Below, in pieces: positions 1-11,700 of a stretch of 64,000 nucleotides of DNA (position 1 is its first letter; each line of letters begins with the position of its first letter). Source of the stretch: Manis javanica (taxonomy: Eukaryota > Chordata > Mammalia > Pholidota > Manidae); NCBI RefSeq assembly GCF_040802235.1, contig NC_133166.1:115148991-115212990 (forward strand), written 5' to 3'. A program made the position numbers and the translations under genes. Under the pieces are notes generated by a model that worked only from the letters and a program-made list of their open reading frames with translations, ran no database searches and was not told where the DNA came from.

Positions 1-349
1 GTACAAAGGCATAATCTTTCACGATGTCACATTCGATGACTGGACCATACTCCTCGAACTTGGCCCGAAGCTCTTTGTTGGTACAAGTAGGGCTGATGTT
101 GCCCACATGTAACTTTGTGGAAGTTTTGCTCTTATTCTTGCTGGCTTCCACGTTGATGTTCACCCCATGCAGTTTGTAGTGGTGCAGGTTGCGTATGGCA
201 TCCTCAGCCGCCGTCTTGTCTTCTATGTGCACAAAGCCGTAGTTCTTGATGATGTCACATTCCAGCACCTTCCCATACTGCTCGAAGAGTGAGCGGATCT
301 CCTGCTCTGTGGCCTCCCGGGGCAGGTTTCCGATGAACAGCTTCACCAT
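1..349 (-). CDS. RBM4: RBM4, N-terminal part (RNA-binding motif protein 4), cut by window edge
   Basis: The reverse strand reads from ATG at 349-347 through 116 complete codons to the window edge. It begins [18 protein letters not shown] and holds a complete first RRM (residues about 1-70, RNP2 LFIGNL, RNP1 NYGFVHI) and most of a second RRM (from about 78: KLHVGNI, then DYAFV at the edge). RBM4 is a nuclear/cytoplasmic RRM plus zinc-knuckle protein acting in alternative splicing and translation control. Two positions separate it from its near-twin RBM4B as I recall the family: a Thr in SKTSTK and a Lys in [10 protein letters not shown]4B has Ala and Gln there. The start is supported by the first methionine lying 9 nt after a clean acceptor (AG at 360-359), so this is coding exon 2 of the usual gene with exon 1 untranslated. 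The zinc knuckle and C-terminal Ala-rich part lie outside the window. Confidence 0.95.
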
Positions 350-1316
350 CTCGGCAGCCTGGATGAGAAGAGACAAAATTTCTAACAAAAGACCTTAGGC
401 CCACATCAGTTTGGAGAGGGGAATCAATACTGCCATCTCTTCTCACTCTTGACCAATACTTCCAAACTTTCCCCTCTCTCACACACGCCCCACATGCACA
501 CCTCCACACAATGATAAAAGGAAAGTGGGAATAGGGAGGCCTGCTACAGTATTGGCTTTAAACCTACGATAATGGTAAGACTTCTATAATAGAAAAGCCC
601 TTGGCAGACAAAGGGTTTGGATGTTTTCTAACGGTGATGTGCATGAGAGCATAAACGTAGGGCTGGAAGTAGTTGGCTGTTTTATCCACCGTGAGGACAG
701 TCAGAAAACAAAGATCCAACTATTGACTGATTGGTCTGACTGCCTGAAATTATGAATTAGCTCTTCCTCTCGTAACCGAAAAAAATAGCCACCATTTCCG
801 GAAAAGTGGGAATTATAACAGTTAAGTCTCAGGGTTTCCTTTGGAAGCAGAGAACTGGCGACTTGGGCCAGATAGCAAGGCATGAGTAGAACAGCTACTG
901 GCGTGGGGAACGCCTCTCTCGCCGTGCCGTCCCTACGAGCTCCCACAGAACGGGGAAATGCATGGCCAGAGGAGGCTTCACACAGAAGCCAGACAACAAT
1001 GTATCAGGGGCTGATGAATTCTCGAAACGGGGTTCTAATTCCTGCCTCTATGGGAAAGTTATCTCGGTGGAAACCTCGAGGTAGGAAGCCGAGCCAAGTC
1101 GGATAGAGGGCAGGGGGGTTAGAAAGCACGGTATTCTCGGGGGAGGACGTGGGGGAAGGGCTGCTTCAGGCTTACCGCGCAACGCCGAGCACCGAGGTCG
1201 GCTCTATGAGTGGTGCGGAGGCCGCGACCCCACTAGGATACCCCTGAAGCCCTAGTAAGTGAAATAAGATTTAATGGGGCAAAAGAAAGACAGCGGAGGG
1301 GCTCGGAGTCTCTCAC

Positions 1317-1390
1317 CCGCACCGAAAATCAGCAGGGGCTCTTCCTCGCGGCGGCAGACGCTTCTCACAAAACGCTAAAATGGCGGCGAC
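1317..1390 (-). other. RBM4: RBM4 untranslated first exon (5' UTR) and intron 1
   Basis: On the reverse strand a GC-rich stretch ending GTGCGG is followed by a good donor, GTGAGAG, at 1316-1310. It pairs with the acceptor at 360-359 to make a 958-nt intron 1 (359-1316). No ATG of the right frame is seen in the exon. The transcription start is not determinable by eye; the upper limit of about 1390 is an estimate based on the CpG-rich segment. Intron 1 shows no gene of its own. Confidence 0.65.
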
Positions 1391-1700
1391 CGCAGCAGTG
1401 ACTCTGGGTAGAGGGGGGGAGTGCGTCTGTCACCGGATTGGCCGGTCAATAAAGTAAAAGGCAGGCGTTCCCGCAGACCTTCCTCCTGATTGGTTATGAC
1501 GAACGCCAATTACCTGAGAGGCCGGGAAGAGGTGGAAACGTCAGTAACCCCGGAGCTCTTACGCGAATACCAATGAGAACCAATCTCTCGAAGCTGGAGT
1601 CACTGATTGGGTAAGAGGTCGACGTAAGGGAGGAACCACAAACGTGGGCTTCGCCGGGGGAATTCAGCCCGCCATTAGGCGGCGGGACCTAGGACCCCGG
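1391..1700 (-). promoter_or_regulatory. RBM4: RBM4 CpG promoter with six CCAAT boxes
   Basis: The GC-rich segment upstream of RBM4 exon 1 carries six CCAAT motifs: three on the plus strand (1506-1510, 1570-1574, 1580-1584) and three inverted (1437-1441, 1489-1493, 1606-1610). There are also CRE half-site-like TGACG/CGTCA words near 1497 and 1538. I see no TATA box at a convincing position. CCAAT clusters bind NF-Y in TATA-less housekeeping promoters; activity here is inferred. Confidence 0.7.
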
Positions 1701-3409
1701 GTGCCGGTTTTTAGCTTCATGGTGCCAATTGTGCTAAGCTTCCACATTTCGCCACTTTCACGTGCACTCCGACAGTATTCCGAAGCTCCGTTTTGCCCTG
1801 TACTCCAAACTTCTCCCTCTAAACTCCAAACACCATCCCCTCGCAAAATGCTGCGAACAATAGCTTACGCAGACCCAAAAAGACAGGTAAGGAAAATAGC
1901 AAATAGTATCCCTCAAAAAACCAACCACCTCCTTTGGCCAAAAACCCACACTGCAGTCCCCGTGGTCCCAGAGCTCCCCCTAAATTAAAACTTTTATAGG
2001 GTGTGAAAGGAACTCTGAAAACGATTAATGGGCGCAGTTTCAATTAGAGTAAAAACACTCCAAAGTCGGCTCGGTTGGGGGCTGCATTACTCAGGAGGCA
2101 CTGACATTAGTTCCCTCGAGGAACCAAACTCCCGGGGTCTAAGATGATGGAAACGGCTTCTCTGGGCGACCGTGGAGATTGAGGTAACACCCGCAACAGA
2201 CCCCACCCTGAGAAAGAACTGGAGAAGCAAAGTTTTGTGTTTTATTTTATTGGGCGCCATCAGCCAGAGCTTTAGGTTTAAATTCCCAGAACCGACCTTG
2301 GAGGGAAGAGCCTAATCACAACCAGCTATACAACAAAAATTCAATCAAAATGGCATTCTCGAAGAGGGTCCGGCTCCCCCATCACATTTTCTTTCGCATC
2401 CTGTCTTCTTCAGAATCCCACATTCATTGCGAAAGCAATGACCCTTTACAAGGCAACTTTTGAAAACGGAGTTAAGGTGGGATGGGCAATGCTGGATCGA
2501 AGAACTTAAAACTCGAACTAAAAATTTGATAAAAGCAGTGAATTGTAAGGAAAGGAGTGCAGATGACAGTAGAACATACTACAGTCCAAAGCAGCCCCCA
2601 AAAAGGAGTGGGGGTCATAAAGAAAGTGAAGTCAAAGTTATGGAAATGGATTTTAAAACCTGACATGACTCAAAAATCTCATGATGGAAAACTGGTCAAG
2701 ACTTATTCTTAGGGTGGGAAAAGGTAAGGACCTAAAAATGTCAAAATACAACATTTACATATGTGGTGGTTGCTAATCTTGGTCCATTTTCATTGTGGAA
2801 ACTGATGCTGATACAAGTAAAGACCCATAGAATCAGTGATGAAGAAAAGCAATTCCATGTTAGTCAACTGTATGTGTGCCCTTTTGAGAGGGCCAGCATA
2901 AGGAGGTAGGTGGTCCCAACTCAATCTGCACAGGGAAACTCATCTGGCATAGAAATTCTCAGCTTCTTTCAGTTTAATCTTCCGAATTTGCGTCCCAATA
3001 GCTCTTGAGATAAACTTTCTTCCAAAAATACCACAGCATATAAAATCAACTCACCCTATCAAACTAGGAATCTCTCCAAGTCCAAAGAGAAGAGACTGGG
3101 AATATTCTATCTTCTCAGGATCAGAATTCAAGACACGTTGAAGTGCGCGCGCACGCACACACACACAATCTATTTGATTTACCTTCTGAAAGCCCTCTAC
3201 TCGAGGTGTTGTTTTATTTTTGTAAGCTCATCCAACTGAGTAAACCACATTTAATCATCTCCCTGCTTTTAAAAACTAATTGCAAATGGGAAAATATCAA
3301 ATTCACTCTACCCAATCTGTTTCTTACCAGAAACAATCTTTTTAACAAACCTTCCTACCCCCCCACCCATGCTCCAGCACACGGATCTTTTTGTCCCAAG
3401 CTCAGACTG

Positions 3410-3720
3410 GAATGTTCTCTCTCCAGGTCTTTTGAGGGCCACCCCATCTGAAGATGTCCTCCAACTCCAACCCTACTTGGAACTCTATCCTATGGCTCCA
3501 TGTTATTTTTCCAAATACTTACCACTTGAAATTCTATTTATTCATTTTCTACCTTCCTCCCACCCCTGCCCCAAGTAAATACTTCTCCTACAAGGACAGA
3601 GACTTTTTATTGTTCCCTACTACATCCTCAGTGTTAGAACTGCACATGGCACATGGCAGGGACTAAAATATTTGAGTAAGTTAACAAATGGGTGAATTAC
3701 TGCATGAATTAACTTCTTGG
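3410..3720 (+). repeat. L2 LINE 3'-end fragment
   Basis: The segment follows the L2 3' pattern: a wording like 'tggaatgttctctc', a pyrimidine-rich middle, then 'cacatggcacatggcagggac' and a TTTGAGTAA-type tail. It is degenerate, so an ancient insertion shared by mammals. Confidence 0.55.
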
Positions 3721-5029
3721 TAACTAAAAGAAAAGACTTTGAAATGACTTTGGATTTTCCGTCAGTATCAACTTAAGAACATGAACACCTAGTACTTGTT
3801 GGCACCTGGTATACTTTCCAGTTTCCCTCAACCAGAAATGCAGGTGCCCCAAATCCAGGGGTTACCTACGCTCCAGCTTTTGACTGCCAGGATTACCAGC
3901 TTGAAAAATGCTTCATAATGAAGCTTTAGTAGGAAGATTTGCAGTTCAATGTTTCCAATGCTGATGTTCATTTACCCAACTATTTTACAGAGTACTAAAG
4001 CTTAATGTCTGCTCCCCTCAGAAGCCATTAAAAGTCTTCCAATTAAGCACATCTGGTCCAAATCCTCTACTTTACCACCTCAACTACAGAGAATGGGATT
4101 GAATGAGATATTTTAAAAGCACCTGGTCTGGAACACTGTAGATGCCATACTGGTGACTCTTAATTTGCTGATCAGATTACCAACCCCCTAAAAGTAAAGT
4201 AACTTGTCCACAGTCATCCAGAAAGCTGATGTACTGTCAGAGACACGCATAAATATATTCTGGCTGCAGATCTTGAAGAGATGTAAAAGCCTGGACTCAA
4301 AAGGGAAATGAGAGGCAAATCCAAATTTAGAGGAGAAACTGTTGACAGTGAAGCCTCAAATGTGGATAAGCAGCAATCTTTATTACTTTCACACCCTTGG
4401 GGTTGAATATATATAATTTATATACCTAACCAGTAACTCTGGCCCCTGGTCCACAAATGAGTTACTGGTCTAGTAACAGCTCAAATTAAAAACCAGGATT
4501 CTCCAAGGATGTTCAGAGGGAGCCACTAGGCCAATCAAGCAAGCTTCCTGGCTTCCAATTTCACAGCCAGCTATACCCTCTTAGCCTTCCCTTAATGTCT
4601 TCTTCACAGGTCTCCTACCCCTTATCTTTCTTCTCTATACCTAGAAGAATCTGACCCAGGACAATGATAGGGTTCCAAGACTGAAGGTGACCAGAATCAG
4701 TGTGGTCCAGCACCTTAAGTCAATTCTAAGTACCCCTCATTATAAACCTCCACTACCTTCACTGTTACTTCTAAGTGAGACCCTCACTCCTACATCCAAA
4801 GTCCTTTGCTCAGCTGTGTGCTCCACTAGGCCATCTCAACTGCCCCAGAACGTCCTCACTTCTACGAGACGGCCAGCATATAATGAGCAGTGACTACAAA
4901 TGAAGCCCTACATTTGCCAATGTTCTCATTCAATCCTTCCAACAATATTACCAAGATTACAAGCAAAGTCCTGGGCAGTTCAAAATGGCTGGTTCAGTTT
5001 CTTGACCTGCTGCATTCCAGCCATGTGCT

Positions 5030-5188
5030 CTTAATAAAAGTTACTTAACGTATAACATCAACTTCCCCATTTGTAAAATAGGTTTAGAAATACCTAATGC
5101 ATGTGGGTCTCGATGAAGACTAAATGAAATAAATATATGAAAAGCACTTTTAACAGTGCTTACATGTTCAATATTTGTTAGCTATTAT
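5030..5188 (+). repeat. MIR SINE, sense
   Basis: It matches the MIR core and tail in order: AAGTTACTTAAC, a 'CCATTTGTAAAATAGG' block, 'ACTAAATGAAATAAATA', then 'GCACTTTTAACAGTGCTTACA' ending at TTAGCTATTA. Confidence 0.7.
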
Positions 5189-5191
5189 CCC

Positions 5192-5310
5192 CTGGTTTTA
5201 TAGAGGAAAAACTGAGGCAGAGTCCCTGATATATACAGAATCACACAGCTAAGTGGTAGAACCAAGATTCAAACTCAGGAAACCTGACTTTAGAGACAAC
5301 ACCCTTAGTC
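5192..5310 (-). repeat. MIR SINE, antisense
   Basis: It reads as the reverse complement of MIR: GAGGAAAAACTGAGGCAGAG, then TCACACAGCTAAGTGG and 'ACCAAGATTCAAACTCAGG'. It abuts the sense MIR at 5030-5188, giving a head-to-head pair. Confidence 0.7.
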
Positions 5311-8069
5311 ACTGTCAGAAATTCTCTCTATGCCCAGTTTTACAATTAAATAAATCCTGACTCCAGAAAGTGTGCTCTAACTACTGGCACTGCTCCATCC
5401 TCTCCTTCCTGACCTGCCACTTCCCTAGCAATGCTTATTAACTTTAATTGGTTTGTTGAGGAAGGTCCTGCCTCCCAGGCTATAAATTTAAGGTCAACCC
5501 AAGGGCTTAGCTACATGAACACTGTATTTCCAGATACAGTGGAATCTGTGTTTACAGACACACTATTTCAAATAATTTAGAACTGGACTTGAAATCACTT
5601 TAAGAACTTTTAGTTTTCTGGACAACTCTATATTCTACCCTTCATGATCTTTTTAAAGGTGCCCATAGAATTTGGGTGAATATAAATTCTCCACCTGCTA
5701 CCCATCTCACCTTCTCTATTACCCAAATTCCAACTATATAGCATACTAGTAAATCTAAGAAACGTAGTTTCATTATGACTTCAGCCACCTCATGTTGCTT
5801 TGGGTCAACTGACTTGACACTACAAAATAACTGGAGACCAACAGTCTGTGCATGGACTTCGGCATGACGAGAAGGTAGCCTACCCACAGAGGCTAATCAC
5901 TCAGTGACAGTCCCATTACCTCCAGTACAAAGGCTGGGTCCCCAGGCCTACCCCAGACAGAATGCGAAGTAAGGTCCAAACATCAGGAGAGAGCAGGCGA
6001 CAAGGCTAGCATAGAAGCCTCTACATGGTCTTGTTTGAAGAGTAAACCAGGACAACTTCTCCAATGAAAGCCAAGTTGTAGAGGTAATAGATGCAAAAGT
6101 GCAAAGATCTAAAAGACAATGGGAGCCCACATTCCCCACCCATTTTCCCAAAACACACATTAAATATCTGTCCTCCCATCCATTCAACCCAAATGTTTCC
6201 AAGTTCCAGGACCCTGTAAATCAGAAATCCACAAAAAGCAAAGTATGAGTAGTGGGCTATAAGATTAACACAGGTAGCATAATTTAAATAAAAGAGGTGA
6301 GAGAATTTTTAAATAATCTTCAAGCAAAAGGAAAATGATGAAACGGTTTAGCTTTGTAGCCCTTTCTGGCTTAAACAACGAGAGGCCTGAGGGCTAAAGC
6401 AGCAAGAGGGCATCAGGACCTGGAGATGATGGGCAGTTAGGGAGATCATCTAGGCCAGGTCTCACTGAAGAACTAGGCTGCAGTAAAGAACATCAGTGCG
6501 GCCCCAAGAGCACAGTAAGCTATTTTTCACAGGGAACAAAGGGACTAGAACAGCGGCAGAACCCTCACTGGAAAGAAAGGAAGACAGAAAGCCACATTAA
6601 CAAAGAAGTATTACAAATACACAGGCCACAATCACAACCCTACAATCAATCAACCCACCATTTTCCGGAGTAATAAGCAGAGCTAAGCTTATTAGCTTGG
6701 CCCTCAGATCATCCTACATTCACTGCAGAGAAATGACAAGAACCTATCAAACTAACCCCTCCCAGTCCTGCGAAAAAAAGAGCAGCAGCAAAGCACCTGA
6801 AGGCAAAGCAGTGAGCAGAAAGAAAAGCAAGGAAAAGAGCAATGGTCCCAATACCCAGAGATACACATTTATATCCACAAGTAAGAACTCATGGTTATGA
6901 AGACCATATGCTTTTGCCCTCTGGGCAGAGGGAAGAGAACATCTGGTGTAAACTACTTTGAACAGGCAAGTTCACAAGAAGCCAGCTGGAGGCATAAAGC
7001 CCACCTGAACTCCACCTGATTGACACACACCCTCCCCAAAATTGCCTTGCCCCAGCAGGCTCCCAAATTCAATCTCTAAAGCCCACTTTCCCAATGGAAC
7101 ATCAGTAGTTCTTCTTATCACGACACCCAAGTCTTCTACCATTCACTCATCAAGCCCAAGCCTAAGCCTCCATCTTGCCCTGGACTGGAACTGTCATATA
7201 CTTTTTGCTCAGGTCCTCTCAACCCCCCGTCCCAGATTAGGAGCATAAAAACAATCTTTGATTCCTCAACCTTATTCCAACATCCCTACTTAGTTATGCT
7301 TGCACCTTACCCCTTTCCCAGAATCTGTATTTACACCTTCAAATACAAACCCAGCAAGAAAAAATATCTGGCAACCCTAACAAGAAGAGATAGGGAAAGT
7401 GATTCCCGGGTGACTATGATGGCAGAAGTTGGCAGGACACAGAAGGACACTCCATGATGTTCAACAGGCGAAATATCAGGTCTATGGCCAGAATCCCCCA
7501 GACCTGCCTCCAATCGTTTCTGCCCTTCTCCAACCACAGGGCAGTAGCAGACCACACATCACCACCCACACCACTGGCTCTTTTCCGGGTCCCAGCCCCA
7601 GCACTCACTCCAGCCCACTGCCTGAAGGATCCACTAGCTCATAAGCACCAAAGCAGCCCATTCCTTGCTTCTCACTTGAGAAGCCAAACCCCAGAACCAT
7701 CCTGCTGGAGCACAGGTTGTCTCTGAACTGGAAACAAGTCAGGGAAAATGGTCAAGCATAGGCAGAGGAAAATGGGAAATAAATTCACTGCATTTTGTTG
7801 TGATTAATTCAATTTGAGGGCCAAGGAAATCCAAGCAACTTGGTCTGGACTCTCCCAGGCCTAAACATGGCGGACTAGCAGGATAATGACGAGCTAAATC
7901 CCTCTGGGCAGCAGGGAAATCATTCTAATTCCCACATGCAAACCCCTTTCCTCATCTGCCGTGGGTTCCCTGGCTGCCTTCCCTTCAGCTGTCATGTCTT
8001 CCTGGATGTCAAACTGGCTCCTCTGAAACTGAATGCAATCAAGACAATGACAACCAGGTTTCCAAACTG

Positions 8070-8729
8070 CAAATTGCCCCAAGTTTTATTTGTAGTCCAT
8101 ACAAAAGGGAAAAAAAATTAAGGTTTTCTAACACCACCTACTTGGGGAGATGGGGAATTGGGACTGTGCTGCTCAGCATTAGCTAGAACATCAGGGGTCA
8201 GTAGGGATTTGGACGTATACCAACCGACTGTCCCAACAGGAACTCAGTATCAACACAGTCTACAAAGGAACAAAGTCAGGGTCCCCTGGGCTGCTGGCAC
8301 AGCTTGGTGCATAGGAAATGGTTAGGCTAACCATTTCCTGGTCTCCCTCACATCTAAAAAGAAAAAGGCGCCGCCGACCTCAGCTGTAGGTTGCTTCCCC
8401 ATCCAGATGACCTTAAATATCGCGCACAAAAATAAAAGGGAGCCAGGAAAAAAAAAAACATAAAAGAAACTCCCATCCTGGGGAGATGGGAGGCAGGGGA
8501 GAGGGGAAACCGCAGATCTAGAGCCAGTAGCAAGATTTGCTGCTGAGGCGAAGGAACAAAGGTTACTGCCGAACACTCATAAGGATCATTTCCTGGGGAT
8601 GGCCCACATGGTTAGAGGGAATGAAAAACCGCCAACAGGAGAGGTGTGGGCCAGTGGTTACAACCAGGGTCTGCACCCTACCCCACCTTCTCCTCTCCCC
8701 TCCCTGTGGTGCCCCATCCCAGGATGGCC
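8070..8729 (-). other. RBM14: RBM14 3' UTR
   Basis: The sequence runs from the RBM14 stop codon (8732-8730) to just past the best AATAAA on the minus strand (8090-8085). About 0.66 kb, no repeat recognised, consistent with a compact conserved UTR. The exact cleavage position is inferred. Confidence 0.6.
8085..8090 (-). terminator. RBM14: RBM14 poly(A) signal AATAAA
   Basis: TTTATT on the plus strand reads AATAAA on the gene strand, 640 nt after the RBM14 stop. Cleavage is expected 10-30 nt further left, near 8060-8075. Confidence 0.6.
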
Positions 8730-11700
8730 CTACATGCGGCGCTGGTAGCCAGAGTGCATCTGAGCTGCCCGCAGGTAATCATTATAGGAGCCCGAATAGC
8801 GTGCGTAATCAGAATGGGCATCGGGCAGGCGACGGTAATCCAGCGAGGACTTTGTCGGCGAGCGGCGGAACGAAAGCTGCGACTCTGATAAACGGCGGTA
8901 ATCAGAGAGCTCGGCTAAACGCCGGTCGGAACCATACCTAGTCGAGAGAAGAAGACAGTTGGTGAATGAGACAATTGAGGGGAGGGCTCCAGGTGGGCAT
9001 GGGGGAGATGCCAATGGGATAGGGAGGGTGCGATCAGATTGGTCTCCAACAAACAAGACTTTGTCAGAAGGCTCATCACCCTATCCAGGGCAAGAAATCA
9101 AGCCTGGTTGAACTCAGTGGGAAACCAAGCGCACCACTGAAGCCCTCCCTTCTGATGTGGACAAGGTGGATTTTGATCTACATTCCCAAACCACAAACAA
9201 TCCCCATCCCTGGGCCCTGCACAGAAAGACCTTGGTTTTTATCGACAGAACGGCGGATGAAAGCAAGGTCCCCAACTTCCTCCAGAGTGGACGCACCTCA
9301 TACACCTTGCCTTCAGTCAGTGAGTGCCAAAGGGACTACTCTTTCAAACCCACCCCCACCAAAGCCAGGACAACCACATAACAAGCTTAAGGATACTTGA
9401 GACGGTGGGAAAGGCTATGGGGAGACAATCTTGCAGGCAGTGGCTCCAATGGCAGTTGGGCTTGCCTAGACAGGTGACACTTTTCCCAGACTGACTAGTT
9501 GGTACCACCCCAGGCTGAGCACTATGCTCCACCTGAACCCTGGTGGCCTGAGAAGCTCAGATATCACCCCCCTCGGCCTCTGGACATCCCACAGGAGTAG
9601 AGAAGACCAAGGGAGGGGCCAATTGCTCCAGTTTCCCTCCCATGCCAACCTCAGCCCCTTGCCCTAAGCCCCAGCTGGGGGCAGAGGCGGGGGGGGCATA
9701 CAGTACCTTTTCGACATGGCGACAGCCTTTTTGTAGGGATCGTCGTAGCTGGCCCGGGGTGGGGAGAGGCGGGTACGCTCATAGGGCGGCGGGGTGCTGT
9801 TGGCGTTGGCAACGGCCCCCTGGGACATGGACAGGTAGGCTGCAGACGGCTGACCTGCCCCATCGTAGGCATTGCCCGGCTGGCCACGATAGGAGGCAGC
9901 AGCCTGGGGATGCTGCTGGGCAGCATAGGAAGCAGCCAATGAGGCTGACTGAGTGCGGTAAGGAGCTGCCAGGGTGGCAGAAGGCTGGGCCCCATAGGCA
10001 GCTGCAGCACCATAGGAGCCAGTGGCTGCAGCAGCTGACTGAGCCCCATAGGAGCCTGACAGGCCCATTGATGCTTGAGCCCCATAACTGTTCAGTTGGG
10101 TCTGAACAACCGGCTGGGCACCATAGGAGCCAGCCATTGGGGTAGCAGCTTGTGCAGCATAGGCAGCTGGCTGGTTGGCATAGGCAGCAGCTGTAGCTGG
10201 CTGTGCCACGTAGGTAGCAGGCTGGGAAGAGTAGGAAGCAGCCTGCTGTGCGGCATATGGGGCAGACTGGGGATTGTACGAAGCCGAGGGCTGGGCATTG
10301 TAAGAAGCTGCCTGGGCCCCATATGCTAGTGAGGAGGCCGCAGACTGGGCCCCATAGGAGGCTGCCTGGGCCCCATAGGAGCCTAGGGAGGAAGCTGCTC
10401 CCTGGGTGTTGTAGGAGGCAGCCGCACGAACTCCATAAGAGGCAGCCTGTGCGCCATAAGAAGATGGCTGGTTACCGTAGGAGGCAAGGGAGGAGCCTTG
10501 AGCCCCATAGGAGTTGAGCGAGGAAGCCGCAGCTGGCTGACCTCCATAGGAGAGGGCAGAGGCCGAAGGCTGGGCTCCACCATATGGGCCAAGCGAGGAA
10601 GCTGCAGCAGACTGGGAGCTAGGGCTAGCTAGCTGGCCCCTGTATGGGGCCCCAAGGGAGACAGAGGGCTGAGCGCGGTAAGAGGCCGCCTGGGCTGTCA
10701 TGGGCTGAGTCCGATAGCCAACACCCAAAGAGGCAGAAGGCTGTGCCCTGTAGGCAGCTCCCAAAGACACTGAGGGCTGGGCCCGGTAGGTGGCTGGCTG
10801 GGCCGTCAGAGGAGCCACGTAAGAGGCTCGGGGAGGTGAACGGCGCAGGGGGCTGCGGTCGCGACCAAAGAAAGGTGGTGTGGGCTGACGGGCTTGCCCA
10901 TCAAAGCCACCAGTGCTGTTGCCAAAAGCCTGCTGGTAGTCGAAGGTGGCAGAGAAGCCACCAGTTCCAGGGAATGCCGTATCCCCAGCCCCTGGTTTCT
11001 TGGTCTTGTCCCCAGACTGGATAGCCAGGCCAGGCCCCTTCTTCTGACCCTTGGTTGAGAGTTCCACGTTGATGCGCTTGCCCTTCACTTCTTTGCCGTT
11101 GAGCTGCGCGATGGCGGCTTTGGCATCTGCTTCCTTCTCCATGTGAACAAACGCGTAGTCTGATAAAGCAGCAGACAGAGGGTTAGCAATTAGGGGGGCA
11201 GGGCATGCTACCCAATGGGTCCCAAATTGGACACACAACAGCACCCAGCTGTTGTCAACTTCCTCCAGGCCTCCAAACCCTCCTTCTCCAGGAGTATGTC
11301 ATAAAATGTGGCTCCCATATTAGCAAAGCTTCTGACTATCCCAAGCAGTCACCTTTGCCTATGGCCTTCTCCCTATTCTTCCCTTTCCCCCTGTCACCTC
11401 ACACAACTTCCTGGTGAGAGAAGGAAGAGCTAAGATGAACTGCAACACAGAACAGAAATCTTCACAGCTCCTGTAAGCATAAACCAGCAGACAAAATGCA
11501 GAAAGGGTTCCTGGATCAATTATTCAGTGTTCTCTAACCCAAGGTCACCAAACACTACTGCTCACCTTTGAGGCTTAACTCTAAAAACACTGGAAATGAC
11601 ATGTCTTGGCATGACCCATGTCTCAGCCCAGGCTCCAATTAAGGCAAAAGGACTAGCCTGCAAGGCAAAGTTCACAAAATTCCTCCAATATGACCTTCCC

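Larger units (their letters stand above)
1701..8064. other. RBM14-RBM4 intergenic spacer, no gene seen
   Basis: About 6.4 kb between the probable RBM14 poly(A) site and the RBM4 promoter. Open frames here are short and none shows a domain or codon pattern I recognise. It contains the L2 and MIR fragments listed separately and a short CA-rich run near 3160; the rest looks like unique non-coding mammalian DNA. Both flanking genes run leftward, so read-through transcripts would cross it. Confidence 0.6.

Noticed and set aside
9642-10145. 167-codon plus-strand frame and similar frames opposite RBM14 exon 2
   Set aside because: Shadow frames produced by the repetitive GC-rich coding sequence of RBM14 on the other strand.
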